From: Homoserinimonas sp. OAct 916
GTDB taxonomy: Bacteria; Actinomycetota; Actinomycetes; Actinomycetales; Microbacteriaceae
Direction of reading: 5' to 3'
Length of the DNA: 64,000 bases
NCBI RefSeq assembly: GCF_003260275.1
Contig: NZ_QJHB01000001.1
Coordinates: 372,001-436,000 of the forward strand
The notes beneath the pieces are model-generated. The model was given only the letters and a program-made list of their open reading frames with translations, searched no databases and was not told the DNA's origin. Below are positions 51,139 to 59,072 of the stretch, piece by piece. Each line of letters starts with the position of its first letter. The stretch's first letter is position 1. Position numbers and translations under genes: made by a program.

Positions 51139-51708
51139 TCACGGCGTGGGTCGAAGGGCGGCAGTGGCGAGAACAGTTCGCCCACTCGATGCGGCCCGGG
51201 GCGCCATATCGACCAGCGAGATCTGCGTCAGCACGAGACGGTCGCCGTCGTGCGCTCGACTGCTGTTCTTGATAGTGATGTGCGGCCTGAACCCGGAGCC
51301 GGTGAACGCTCGTTCGTCGGGAGCCGCGGCAAAAGGTCGGACCGCTGCCACCAGCGCCCGGTGCATCGCATTCAGCGGTTCGTTCTCCTCGACGAGGGTC
51401 ACGAGAACATTGTGGCGTCGGCCGAACATCGCGTCTGGCCCGGCTGTGCCCGCGATGGCGGGCACCGCGTGGGCCACCGCTGACATCGCCTCAGCAATCT
51501 CACTCGCGGGAGCCGCAGTCGCGAATGGTGGCAGCACGGTGATGTGCAGCGGCCAGTCCGACACCGCGAAGCTGTCGCCGGTGCGCAACGGCACCAGCGG
51601 CAGCACGATGACCAGGCGTGTCAGGGGTCGATTTTCAGAGTTGAAGTTCGCGGGGGCACGGCGGTGACGAGGAATCCGCGCGCTCCATCGGCCCGCACGA
51701 TCAGGCAT
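51139..51708 (-). CDS. 2H phosphoesterase-superfamily protein (2'-5' RNA ligase-like)
   Basis: A 189-residue protein with the two HxT motifs that define the 2H fold, LHITVLPPF near residue 73 and RPHITIKNSS near residue 143, about 70 residues apart as expected. Bacterial members act on 2'-5' or cyclic phosphates in RNA or nucleotides; true substrates are mostly unknown. The ATG at 51708 lies 3 bases after the modC stop, so it is probably translated with modABC. The first 28 residues are poorly conserved, so the functional start could be later. Confidence 0.75.
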   Translation of the reverse strand: MPDRAGRWSARIPRHRRAPANFNSENRPLTRLVIVLPLVPLRTGDSFAVSDWPLHITVLPPFATAAPASEIAEAMSAVAHAVPAIAGTAGPDAMFGRRHNVLVTLVEENEPLNAMHRALVAAVRPFAAAPDERAFTGSGFRPHITIKNSSRAHDGDRLVLTQISLVDMAPRAASSGRTVLATAALRPTP

Positions 51709-51711
51709 GGC

Positions 51712-53100
51712 TCACGGCGTGGCCGGGTGGATCGCCACGTCGCCAGGCGCGACACTGAGGTGCACGCAGCAACCCGGTTCAAGGTCGAGTGCCGCAACCT
51801 CGACGGCGGTCAGTTCGGCCAGAATTCCGGCCGGGTCGTCGGTGCGGATTCGGATGCCTCCGCTCACCGGCTCAAGCGCAATCACAGTGGCGGCCCATCG
51901 GTTGTCCACGGCTAGGAATCGGGGAGCTTCAGGCGCACCGGGCGATGAAGGCGCAGCCGAGGCCGATCCCGGTGCCTCGCGAATCACGTCGGCGCGTTCG
52001 ACCCTCACCGCCGCCGGGCGAAAGACTCCGTGCACCACACCACCAGCCCGCGCCGGTCTTCCCGCCGGCGCCTCCGCCGATTTTTCACTCGGCGCGCCGG
52101 TGCGGCTCCTCGCCGGGACTCGGCCCGCCGAAGCGTGCCCCTGCAGCAACCGGCCGTCCGACAGCCTCATCGCGGTGTTGCCCTCTGGGTCGGTGGCCGT
52201 CAACTCGCCGGAAGCCAGGACACCCGTCACCAGGTTCACACCGACAAGATCGGCGACGAAGCGGTTGCGCGGCCTCGCCAGAACCTCGGTCGTCACACCC
52301 TGGTCGACGATGCGCCCGTCATCGAGGATCACGATCCGATCGGCCAAAACGATCGCGTCGAGCACATCGTGGGTGACCAGCACAGCGGCCGTGCCGCTGC
52401 GCCCCAATTGCTCGCGCAGAAGTAGTCGGATCTGCGGAGCCGACTGTACGTCGAGCGCTGCCATCGGCTCATCCAGCAGCAGCAGCGACGGATGGGCGGC
52501 GAGTGCCCGGGCAATCGCTACCCGCTGTTGCTGGCCGCCGGAGAGCTGGGCGGGCCTTCGTTCGGAGAACTCGGGCAGCTGCACCGCCTGGAGCCAATCG
52601 AGCGATTCCCGCCGCGCCGCGGCCTTCGGCACTCCCTGGGCGCGGCGCCCGAATGCGATATTCTCCATCGCGCTCAAGTGCGGGAACAGAAGCGGATCCT
52701 GACCGAGTAGCCCGATCCCCCGATGCTCGGGTTCCACCTGCACAGTTGGGTGGCTTCTGCCGGGGCCCGCCTTCGCGCCCTCCCTTCCGACATCGCGATG
52801 GCTGAGCACTCGGCCGGCAGTTGTCACGGTGCCCGACTCGAGAGGGAGCAGCCCTGCCACGGCGTGGAGGAAGGTCGACTTTCCGCACCCATTCGGCCCG
52901 AGCAATGCAACGATCTCCCCCGGCTCGACCCGCAGTCGGACATCCAGCACGAAGTCACCACGCCGCACGAGAATCGAGGCGTCAAGCGCAGCGGCATGCT
53001 CGTCTTCGGTCACGGTCGCAATCATTTCACGTTCCGGCGACTCGCCGACCGCAGACTGCCCGGTCCCTGCTCGCACCGAGGTGTGCGCCACCCCACTCAT
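51712..53100 (-). CDS. modC: molybdate ABC transporter ATP-binding protein with long linker
   Basis: A 462-residue ATPase. Walker A GPNGCGKST is at residues 68-76, the signature LSGGQQQRVAIARAL follows near 165, and LLLLDEPMAALDV is Walker B. The C-terminus ends in a TOBE (molybdate-binding) domain, VIALEPVSGGIRIRT onward. Between the ATPase and TOBE parts is an insertion of roughly 80 residues rich in Ala, Pro, Ser and Arg. The first 45 residues are also extra. The ATG overlaps the modB stop (ATGA). It powers molybdate import for the cofactor genes around it. Confidence 0.93.
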   Translation of the reverse strand: MSGVAHTSVRAGTGQSAVGESPEREMIATVTEDEHAAALDASILVRRGDFVLDVRLRVEPGEIVALLGPNGCGKSTFLHAVAGLLPLESGTVTTAGRVLSHRDVGREGAKAGPGRSHPTVQVEPEHRGIGLLGQDPLLFPHLSAMENIAFGRRAQGVPKAAARRESLDWLQAVQLPEFSERRPAQLSGGQQQRVAIARALAAHPSLLLLDEPMAALDVQSAPQIRLLLREQLGRSGTAAVLVTHDVLDAIVLADRIVILDDGRIVDQGVTTEVLARPRNRFVADLVGVNLVTGVLASGELTATDPEGNTAMRLSDGRLLQGHASAGRVPARSRTGAPSEKSAEAPAGRPARAGGVVHGVFRPAAVRVERADVIREAPGSASAAPSSPGAPEAPRFLAVDNRWAATVIALEPVSGGIRIRTDDPAGILAELTAVEVAALDLEPGCCVHLSVAPGDVAIHPATP

Positions 53101-53918
53101 TGCGGGGCCCCACGCCAACTTCGCATCAGCAGCAGAATGACGATCGCGACCACGACCAACAGCAGCGAGAGCGCAACTGCGGAATCCTGGCTGACCCCGG
53201 CTCCGTTGAATGCCGTGTAGATCGCCAACGGCATGGTGCGGGTGACACCGGCGGCGTTGCCGGCGAACAGGGCGGTGGCCCCGAACTCCCCGAGGGCGCG
53301 CGCGAAGCAGAGCACGGTTCCGGCAAGGATTCCGGGGGTGACCAGCGGCAGGGTGATGCGGCGGAACACCGTCCAGCGGCCTGCACCCAGGGTGGCGGCC
53401 ACCGATTCGAACCGGATGCCTGCGGTGCGGAACGCCCCTTCGACTGAGATCACGAGGAACGGCAGTGCCACGAACGACTGCGCGATCACCACGGCCGCAG
53501 TCGTGAATGGAATGCGAATGCCGAACCCGGCGTCGAGCACCGCGCCCAGCAGTCCGTTTCGTCCGAGCAGATAGAGCAGCGCGATACCGCCCACCAGCGG
53601 CGGCAAAACGAGCGGAAGCGTTGTGACAGCGCGCAGCACACCGCCGAGCCTGCGGCTGCTGCGTGCGATGACCAACGCCAGCGGGATGCCCACGATGAGA
53701 CAGATCACGGTCGCGAGCGACGCCGTCTTCAGCGAGAGCAGAAGAGCACTGACCGCTTCGGGCGACGTGATTGCAGACGGCACCGTTCGCCAGTCCACTC
53801 GCAGAAACATGCCAAGGATCGGCAGGGTCAACAGGGCCAACCCGATAACAGCTGGAATATACAGCAGCCGCGGAATCTTTCCAGGGGCTACCGGGGTGTG
53901 GCGCAAGGCGCTGGACAT
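53097..53918 (-). CDS. modB: molybdate ABC transporter permease
   Basis: A 273-residue membrane component with six helices. The ModB/CysT-type EAA loop is visible in SVAATLGAGRWTVFRRITLP, which contacts ModC, and LVLPPLVGGIALLYLLGRNG and GEFGATALFAGNAAGVTRTM are characteristic of ModB. It forms the channel in the cytoplasmic membrane as a dimer. Start and stop overlap both neighbours (1 nt with modA, 4 nt with modC), a tightly coupled operon. Confidence 0.95.
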   Translation of the reverse strand: MSSALRHTPVAPGKIPRLLYIPAVIGLALLTLPILGMFLRVDWRTVPSAITSPEAVSALLLSLKTASLATVICLIVGIPLALVIARSSRRLGGVLRAVTTLPLVLPPLVGGIALLYLLGRNGLLGAVLDAGFGIRIPFTTAAVVIAQSFVALPFLVISVEGAFRTAGIRFESVAATLGAGRWTVFRRITLPLVTPGILAGTVLCFARALGEFGATALFAGNAAGVTRTMPLAIYTAFNGAGVSQDSAVALSLLLVVVAIVILLLMRSWRGAPQ

Positions 53919-54742
53919 CAGGGTTTTCCGAAGCCGTAGCCGGCAAGGATCTGCTGGGCTTCCGCCGACAGAGCGAATTGCACGAAGGCGTTTGCCACGG
54001 TTGGGTTCGGTGCGTTCGCGAGCACAGCGATCGGGTAGCTGTTCGCCGCTTTCTCCGCACTCGCAATCGGCACGCCGTCGATGGCGCCATCAGCCGCACG
54101 CACATCCGTGGTGTAGACGAGCCCGGCATCGGCTTCGCCCAGTTGCACCTTGGTGACGACCGCCTTGACGTTCTGTTCCTCGCTCACCGGGGTCAGATTC
54201 ACCCCGTCGTCTGTGAGCAAAGTGTTGGCCACCGCGCCGCACGGCACTTCGGGTGCGCAGAGCACGACCTGCAGGCCGGGGGCGACGAGATCGGCCAGGG
54301 AGGTGATGTTCTTGGGGTTGCCGGGCTGCACCGCGATCGCCATCGTATTGCTGGCAAAGTCGGTCGCGGGGACGGCAAGCATGCCCGCCTTGTCGGCCCT
54401 GGTCATGTTCGCCTGGTCGGCTGATGCGAATACATCCGCGGGTGCTCCCTCGGTCAACTGTGTGACCAGGGTTGATGACCCGTCGAAGGTGATCGGGGGG
54501 ATGGTGACCCCCGGATGTTGCGCCATGAACACATCAGCCAATTGGGTGAAGCTCGCCGTGAGCGAGGCGGCAGCAAAAATGGTGAGGTCACCGCTGAGTT
54601 CATCGGCGGCCGCCGGAGTCTCGACGGCCGGGTTCTGAGACGCCGGGGCGTCGTTCGGCGGCGCAGAGGCCGCAGAGCAGCCGGAGACCAGAAACAGGGC
54701 TGCCGCGGAGGCGATAATGGCGAGACGACGGATTGGGGCCAT
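53918..54742 (-). CDS. modA: molybdate-binding lipoprotein
   Basis: A 274-residue periplasmic-binding protein. The N-terminus is a lipoprotein signal with lipobox LVSGC, so the protein is anchored to the outer face of the membrane. LTIFAAASLTASFTQLADVF, TFDGSSTLVTQLTEGAPADV and ADVFASADQANM are ModA motifs that bind the oxyanion. A short Ala/Pro-rich spacer follows the lipid cysteine. AGGAGTG lies 7 nt before the ATG. It follows the HTH-TOBE regulator gene by 4 bases. Confidence 0.95.
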   Translation of the reverse strand: MAPIRRLAIIASAAALFLVSGCSAASAPPNDAPASQNPAVETPAAADELSGDLTIFAAASLTASFTQLADVFMAQHPGVTIPPITFDGSSTLVTQLTEGAPADVFASADQANMTRADKAGMLAVPATDFASNTMAIAVQPGNPKNITSLADLVAPGLQVVLCAPEVPCGAVANTLLTDDGVNLTPVSEEQNVKAVVTKVQLGEADAGLVYTTDVRAADGAIDGVPIASAEKAANSYPIAVLANAPNPTVANAFVQFALSAEAQQILAGYGFGKP

Positions 54743-54746
54743 GGGG

Positions 54747-55145
54747 TCACTCCTGTTGGGTTTCGACGATGACCATGGTGGCCTTCACCACGGCAACTGC
54801 GCGAGACCCGACCTCGAGTCCGAGATCGCGCACGGCTTCACTCGACATCAACGAGACGACCCGGTTGGGGCCGCACTGCATCTCGACTTGGGACATCACG
54901 GTGTCAGAAAGTATGCCGGTGACAATGCCCACGAACCGGTTGCGTGCGCTGCGGCTCACCTGGGTGCGGTCTTCAGCGGCGTTCGCCACCTCTTGGGCGC
55001 GCGCCGCGAGGTCGGCGCCGAGGATCACCTGCCTGCCCGAGGCGTCCTCCTCAGCCGGAACCAGACCGGCGGCGATCCAACGCCGCACGGTGTCGTCGCT
55101 CACACCGAGCAGTTCTGCAGCCTCACCAATCCGATAATGCGTCAT
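54747..55145 (-). CDS. HTH-TOBE molybdate-responsive regulator
   Basis: A 132-residue protein joining a MerR/excisionase-like helix-turn-helix (YRIGEAAELLGVSDDTVRRW, residues 4-23) to one TOBE domain (about 65-130, ARNRFVGIVTGILSDTVMSQ onward) that should bind molybdate or tungstate. This is a small one-component counterpart of ModE. The ATG at 55145 is used because an upstream extension has no motif. TATCGT lies 7 nt before the ATG, so the message may be leaderless. It directly precedes modABC and probably controls it and the cofactor genes. Confidence 0.88.
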   Translation of the reverse strand: MTHYRIGEAAELLGVSDDTVRRWIAAGLVPAEEDASGRQVILGADLAARAQEVANAAEDRTQVSRSARNRFVGIVTGILSDTVMSQVEMQCGPNRVVSLMSSEAVRDLGLEVGSRAVAVVKATMVIVETQQE

Positions 55146-55152
55146 AACCACG

Positions 55153-55191
55153 ACGATATCATCGCGAATGCGGGAGAATCCATCCCGAATG
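55153..55191 (-). promoter_or_regulatory. putative promoter/operator of the mod operon
   Basis: On the minus strand TATCGT (55158-55153) is a likely -10 with the start codon 7 nt on. Upstream on the plus strand GAATG recurs at 55166 and 55187, 21 bp apart, inside a loose direct repeat of about 17 bases. This may be the regulator's binding site. Confidence 0.35.
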
Positions 55192-55358
55192 TCGGAAGAT
55201 TCGGATACGATACTACCGGCGCGAATGCACAGCATAGAACTTCACCCCGGTCGGCCGTGTGGGATCCAGCCCGATGCGAGACTCGCGGACCTGCAGATCT
55301 GGTCCGGCCGGTGGAGGCCTGCATTCGGGTGAGATTCTCTGACTGCATCGCTCACCGC

Positions 55359-56180
55359 ATGGCCCTTCGTGCCCCTTCAAGAAACACTGTGGGCGTTGCG
55401 ATAGATTCAGCGGAAACCCTGATTGGGATTCATGAAGAGACGGAGTCGGATATCGCGCAGCGAACAGCGCCACGGACACCGGCGCGCAAGCTTGTCCTGT
55501 GGGACTTGGACTACACCCTGCTCGACCCGGCCGGGTTTGGCCATTCGTCGATTGATCTGGCTTTCAAGCGACTGTTCTCGGAAGACGCACCGACAGATAT
55601 CTCGTTCGCCGGCCGCACCGACCGCGCAATACTGGGCGATCTCATCCGCAAGGGCGCCCCCGGGCAGGAAGCTCGTCAGGATGAGCTTCAAGAGCTCGTT
55701 GCGGCGCTCGTTGAGCAACGGAACGAGAACCTGGTGGAACATGGCGGAAGGGCACTGCCGGGGGCTCTCCGGGCGCTTGAACGTCTCAGCACAGAAGGCG
55801 GGATCATCCAATCTGTACTCTCCGGTAATCTTCGGCGAATCGGGAGGATCAAGGTGGACAGTATCGGCGCGTCGGCCTACCTGGACCTCGATGTGGCCGC
55901 ATTCGGTGATCACCACGAGATTCGCGCCGATCTGGTTCGGATCGCTGTCGCGGCCGCCGAAGCAAAATATGGCCATGTTTTTGGGGGCCAGGACATAGTG
56001 CTGATTGGCGACACTCCGCTGGATATCGAGGCCGCGCTGAATGCCGGCGCGAACGCGATCGGGGTTGCGAACGGTGGCTTCAGCGTCGCCGAACTGGCTG
56101 CCGCCGGCGCAACGGTGGCTTTGCCAGATCTGCTCGATTCCGAGGCCATTCTGGCCAGCGTCCTCGGCACTCATCGATAG
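55359..56180 (+). CDS. HAD-superfamily hydrolase
   Basis: A phosphatase-type protein of about 273 residues. LWDLDYTLLD is the nucleophile motif DxDxT, VLSGN is the second motif, and VLIGDTPLDIEAALNAGANA gives the third and fourth motifs with the Mg-binding aspartates. The cap domain between them is alpha-helical (C1 type), as in phosphoglycolate phosphatases. The start is uncertain: the ATG at 55359 and a GTG at 55389 both lie before the first motif, and neither has a good ribosome site. The substrate is unknown. It lies between the mod operon and moeA, with no clear link to either. Confidence 0.8.
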   Translation: MALRAPSRNTVGVAIDSAETLIGIHEETESDIAQRTAPRTPARKLVLWDLDYTLLDPAGFGHSSIDLAFKRLFSEDAPTDISFAGRTDRAILGDLIRKGAPGQEARQDELQELVAALVEQRNENLVEHGGRALPGALRALERLSTEGGIIQSVLSGNLRRIGRIKVDSIGASAYLDLDVAAFGDHHEIRADLVRIAVAAAEAKYGHVFGGQDIVLIGDTPLDIEAALNAGANAIGVANGGFSVAELAAAGATVALPDLLDSEAILASVLGTHR

Positions 56181-56232
56181 CGGGCCGGGGACGGCCGGAG
56201 AAACCGCTCACGGGGATACTAGGGTGGGAATC

Positions 56233-57534
56233 GTGAGCAATTCAGATAGTCATCCGCACGTCTCCCCCGCGGGCACCGCAGCTGCGCACACCGGGCTTCC
56301 CGCCCCGGGAACACCGGTGTCGATCGAGGACCACCTGGCAACCATCCTCGCCACAGTGTCGACCACAGAACCTGTTCGGATCCCGTTGGCGGAAGCCTTG
56401 GGACTCACCCTCGCCGCCGACGTGAACGCACTGGTGCGAGTGCCCGGCTTCGACAATTCCGCGATGGACGGGTATGCAGTCATCGATACCGATGTGGCCA
56501 CCGCCAGTGCGGAGTCGCCCGTCACCCTTCTGGTGGTCGCCGACCTCGCGGCGGGTACCGACGAAGATCCGTTGCTCGTGCCCGGGCAGGCAGCCCGGAT
56601 CATGACCGGTGCCCCGATGCCGGCGGGAGCCACCGCCATTGTGCCCGTCGAAGACACCGACGGCGGTGTTGAGACGGTGACAATCACACGCCCTGCCGCG
56701 GCTGGGGCTCACCTGCGCCTGGCCGGGGGCGATGTCGAACCGGGCGGACTCGTGCTGACTGCCGGCGACGAGGTCACCGCTCGCCACATCGCCGCAGCCG
56801 CCTCGACCGGGCACGCCGACCTCATGGTTTATCCGGCGCCGCGGGTGGGCGTGTTGTCGACGGGAAGCGAATTGGTGAAAGCCGGGGAGCCGCTCAAGCA
56901 CGGCCAGATCCACGATTCGAATTCTCTGATGCTCGCCGCCCTTGTCACCGCCGCCGGGGCGACGGCGGTGCACCTGGGCTCGGTGTCCGACGACGAGGCA
57001 GAATTCGAGCGGATACTCGCCGACAACGCCCACCGGGTCGACGCCTTTCTGCTCTCGGGCGGGGTAAGCGTGGGCGCGTACGACGTGGTCAAGGCGGTGT
57101 TGTCCCGAATGGGCTCGGTACGTTTTGTGCGTGTGCCGATGCAGCCGGGCAAGCCACAGGGCTTCGGCGTGTGGGCCGACGGCACCCCGATCTTCGGGCT
57201 GCCGGGCAACCCGGTGAGCGCCTTCGTCTCGTTCGAGGTGTTCGTCAGGCCGGCTCTGCGCACAATGATGGGCTGCCGCGAGCCGCAACGGGCGCTGGTA
57301 CCCGCTGTTGCTGCAGTCGGATGGCGCACCCCGCCGGGTCGCAGGCAGTACATCCCCGTCACCATTCACGCGGAGAAAGGCGTGTCACCCGCGGTGCGCC
57401 CATCGGCGGCTGGCGGGTCGGGCTCCCATCTTGTGGCGAGCCTCGCGGCTGCTGATGCCCTGGCGGTCGTCGAAGCCGACGTCGACGAGGTTCGCGCGGG
57501 AGACACCGTCACTGTCATGCTGGTGAGACCATGA
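56233..57534 (+). CDS. moeA: molybdopterin molybdotransferase
   Basis: A 433-residue MoeA, which inserts molybdate into adenylated molybdopterin. VPGFDNSAMDGYAV, IMTGAPMPAGATAIVPVED and VGVLSTGSELV mark the first domains; LLSGGVSVGAYDVVKAVL, FVRVPMQPGKPQGFG and GLPGNPVSAFVSFEVFVRP mark the molybdopterin-binding and C-terminal parts. The GTG at 56233 has AGGGTGGGA upstream, and TAGGGT would also serve as a leaderless -10. The stop overlaps the moaC start by 4 nt (ATGA). An N-terminal Ala/Ser-rich stretch of about 30 residues precedes the fold. Confidence 0.95.
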   Translation: MSNSDSHPHVSPAGTAAAHTGLPAPGTPVSIEDHLATILATVSTTEPVRIPLAEALGLTLAADVNALVRVPGFDNSAMDGYAVIDTDVATASAESPVTLLVVADLAAGTDEDPLLVPGQAARIMTGAPMPAGATAIVPVEDTDGGVETVTITRPAAAGAHLRLAGGDVEPGGLVLTAGDEVTARHIAAAASTGHADLMVYPAPRVGVLSTGSELVKAGEPLKHGQIHDSNSLMLAALVTAAGATAVHLGSVSDDEAEFERILADNAHRVDAFLLSGGVSVGAYDVVKAVLSRMGSVRFVRVPMQPGKPQGFGVWADGTPIFGLPGNPVSAFVSFEVFVRPALRTMMGCREPQRALVPAVAAVGWRTPPGRRQYIPVTIHAEKGVSPAVRPSAAGGSGSHLVASLAAADALAVVEADVDEVRAGDTVTVMLVRP

Positions 57535-58034
57535 CCGATCCCGCCACCACCCCTGACCAACCGTTCACCCACCTCGACTCGGCGGGCCGAGCCCGGATGG
57601 TTGACGTCACCGCGAAGATTCCGACAGTGCGCGAGGCCAGTGCGACCGGTTTCGTGCGGTGCAGCGCGGCCGTGATCGAGGCCCTGCGCTCGGGCACCGC
57701 CCCCAAGGGCGATGTTCTGGCGGTCGCCCGGGTTGCCGGCATCCAGGGCGCCAAACGCACGGCGGAGATCCTTCCGTTGGCCCATGTGATCGGCGTGCAC
57801 GGGGTGACCGTCGACCTCGACGTGCGCGACGACGGAGTGTTCGTGGCCGCAACTGTGCGCACGGCCGATCGCACCGGGGTCGAGATGGAAGCCCTCACCG
57901 CAGTGGCGGTCGCAGCCCTCGCCGTGGTCGACATGGTCAAGGGGATGGACAAGACAACCGTGATCGAGAACGTTCAGATCACGGCGAAGTCGGGCGGACG
58001 CTCTGGTGATTGGAACCGGCCGGCCGACGCGTAG
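57531..58034 (+). CDS. moaC: cyclic pyranopterin monophosphate synthase
   Basis: A 167-residue MoaC, the enzyme after MoaA. HLDSAGRARMVDVTAKIPTV, GTAPKGDVLAVARVAGIQGA, GVEMEALTAV and the lysine-rich VDMVKGMDKTTVIENV are family motifs; KGMDK holds catalytic lysines. The central segment reads LPLAHVIGVHG rather than the common LCHPL form, so the usual Cys-His is replaced by Ala-His, a variant worth noting. It overlaps moeA by 4 nt, an operon. Confidence 0.93.
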   Translation: MTDPATTPDQPFTHLDSAGRARMVDVTAKIPTVREASATGFVRCSAAVIEALRSGTAPKGDVLAVARVAGIQGAKRTAEILPLAHVIGVHGVTVDLDVRDDGVFVAATVRTADRTGVEMEALTAVAVAALAVVDMVKGMDKTTVIENVQITAKSGGRSGDWNRPADA

Positions 58035-58166
58035 CCCGCCTGCAACGATCGCGGTTGGCCCCACGTGTTCGAGTGTCCTCAGCGTCGGCAGTGCGCATCG
58101 AGTGACGACAAGGCACCCCACTGCATCGGTGACCGCGTAAGAGCGGTCCTTGAACGCCCTGATGCG

Positions 58167-58664
58167 TCAGTGGTCGCCGCCGTCGAGTTGGTCAAGAATG
58201 TGCCCGACCAGCGGCAGCAGCACCTCGAGACCTTCCTGCACCGCTTTCTCCGAGCCGGGTAGGTTCACCACGAGCGTGCGGGAGTCGTCGCCGGCGATGC
58301 CGGCAAGCCCGCGGGTGAGCACAGCCATCGGCGCCTTCTTGGCCCCTTCGCTGCGGAGTAATTCGGCGATACCGGGAAGCTCTTTCGTGAGCAGCGGCCG
58401 CGTGCCCTCCGGGGTGAAATCGGTCGGGCTGACGCCGGTGCCGCCGCTGGTCACCACGAACCGGGCCCCGTCACCGAGCGCGGCCAGGATCGCTCCGCGC
58501 ACGCTGTCGACGCCATCGGGAACGATTCGCGCCGCCGAAACCGCGAACCCGGCCTCCTGGAGAAGTTCGACGGCGCGCGGCCCTGACGCATCCGCTCGTT
58601 CGCCGCGTGCACTGCGGTCGGAGACGGTGATGACAACCGCGGTCCTTGGTTCTGACGTGTCCAT
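58167..58664 (-). CDS. mogA: molybdopterin adenylyltransferase (MogA/MoaB type)
   Basis: A 165-residue protein that adenylates molybdopterin before MoeA acts. AVVITVSDRSARGERAD opens the fold, VVTSGGTGVSPTDFTPEGTRP is the GGTG nucleotide/pterin loop, and LVVNLPGSEKAVQEGLEVLL ends it. The frame is open to 58994, but the ATG at 58664 begins MDTSEPRTAVV just before the fold and fits the family length. It is convergent with moaC and divergent from the DUF2249 gene. Confidence 0.93.
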   Translation of the reverse strand: MDTSEPRTAVVITVSDRSARGERADASGPRAVELLQEAGFAVSAARIVPDGVDSVRGAILAALGDGARFVVTSGGTGVSPTDFTPEGTRPLLTKELPGIAELLRSEGAKKAPMAVLTRGLAGIAGDDSRTLVVNLPGSEKAVQEGLEVLLPLVGHILDQLDGGDH

Positions 58665-58714
58665 GGCTCCACCGTATCCGGCCCGCCTCACGTGTGCATG
58701 CCGCGCATTCGACA

Positions 58715-58748
58715 TACTGTAGAAATCTTCAGGCAACGCGCTTAGGCT
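58715..58748 (+). promoter_or_regulatory. control region of the DUF2249 gene
   Basis: TAGGCT at 58743-58748 ends 6 nt before the ATG (leaderless -10). Just upstream, CTGTAGAAATCTTCAG (58717-58732) is a palindrome with one mismatched pair, a possible site for a redox or nitric-oxide regulator. Confidence 0.35.
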
Positions 58749-58754
58749 GGACAC

Positions 58755-59072
58755 ATGACTGCCCAGCCGATTGAATTGAAGACCTCCGCCGACCAGCCTG
58801 CACCCGCAACATCCGGATGCGCGTGCGGTGGCACCGACGATGAAGCGCTTGTTCTGGACACGCGGGTGATCCCGCACGCGATCCGGCACGCGACGATCTT
58901 CGGTGCGCTGGACTCGCTGGGGGTGGGCATCACCCTGGAACTGGTCGCCAACCACATGCCGGCGCCGTTGCTCGCCCAGCTCGAGCAGCGCCAACCCGGT
59001 CAGTTTGACGTGGAGTTGGCTGAAGAGGGCCCTGAGGTCTGGCGCCTGCGCCTCACCCGCACCGGTCGCTGA
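58755..59072 (+). CDS. DUF2249-domain protein
   Basis: A 105-residue protein. After a 20-residue leader with CAC it contains one DUF2249 domain: LDTRVIPHAIRHATIFGALD, ITLELVANHMPAPLLAQLEQ and the ending GPEVWRLRLTR. These small proteins often sit beside denitrification or nitric-oxide genes and are thought to bind a metal or iron-sulfur centre through conserved His residues; that role is not established. Here the nirK-like gene follows about 2 kb on, and a mogA gene is divergent. Confidence 0.8.
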   Translation: MTAQPIELKTSADQPAPATSGCACGGTDDEALVLDTRVIPHAIRHATIFGALDSLGVGITLELVANHMPAPLLAQLEQRQPGQFDVELAEEGPEVWRLRLTRTGR

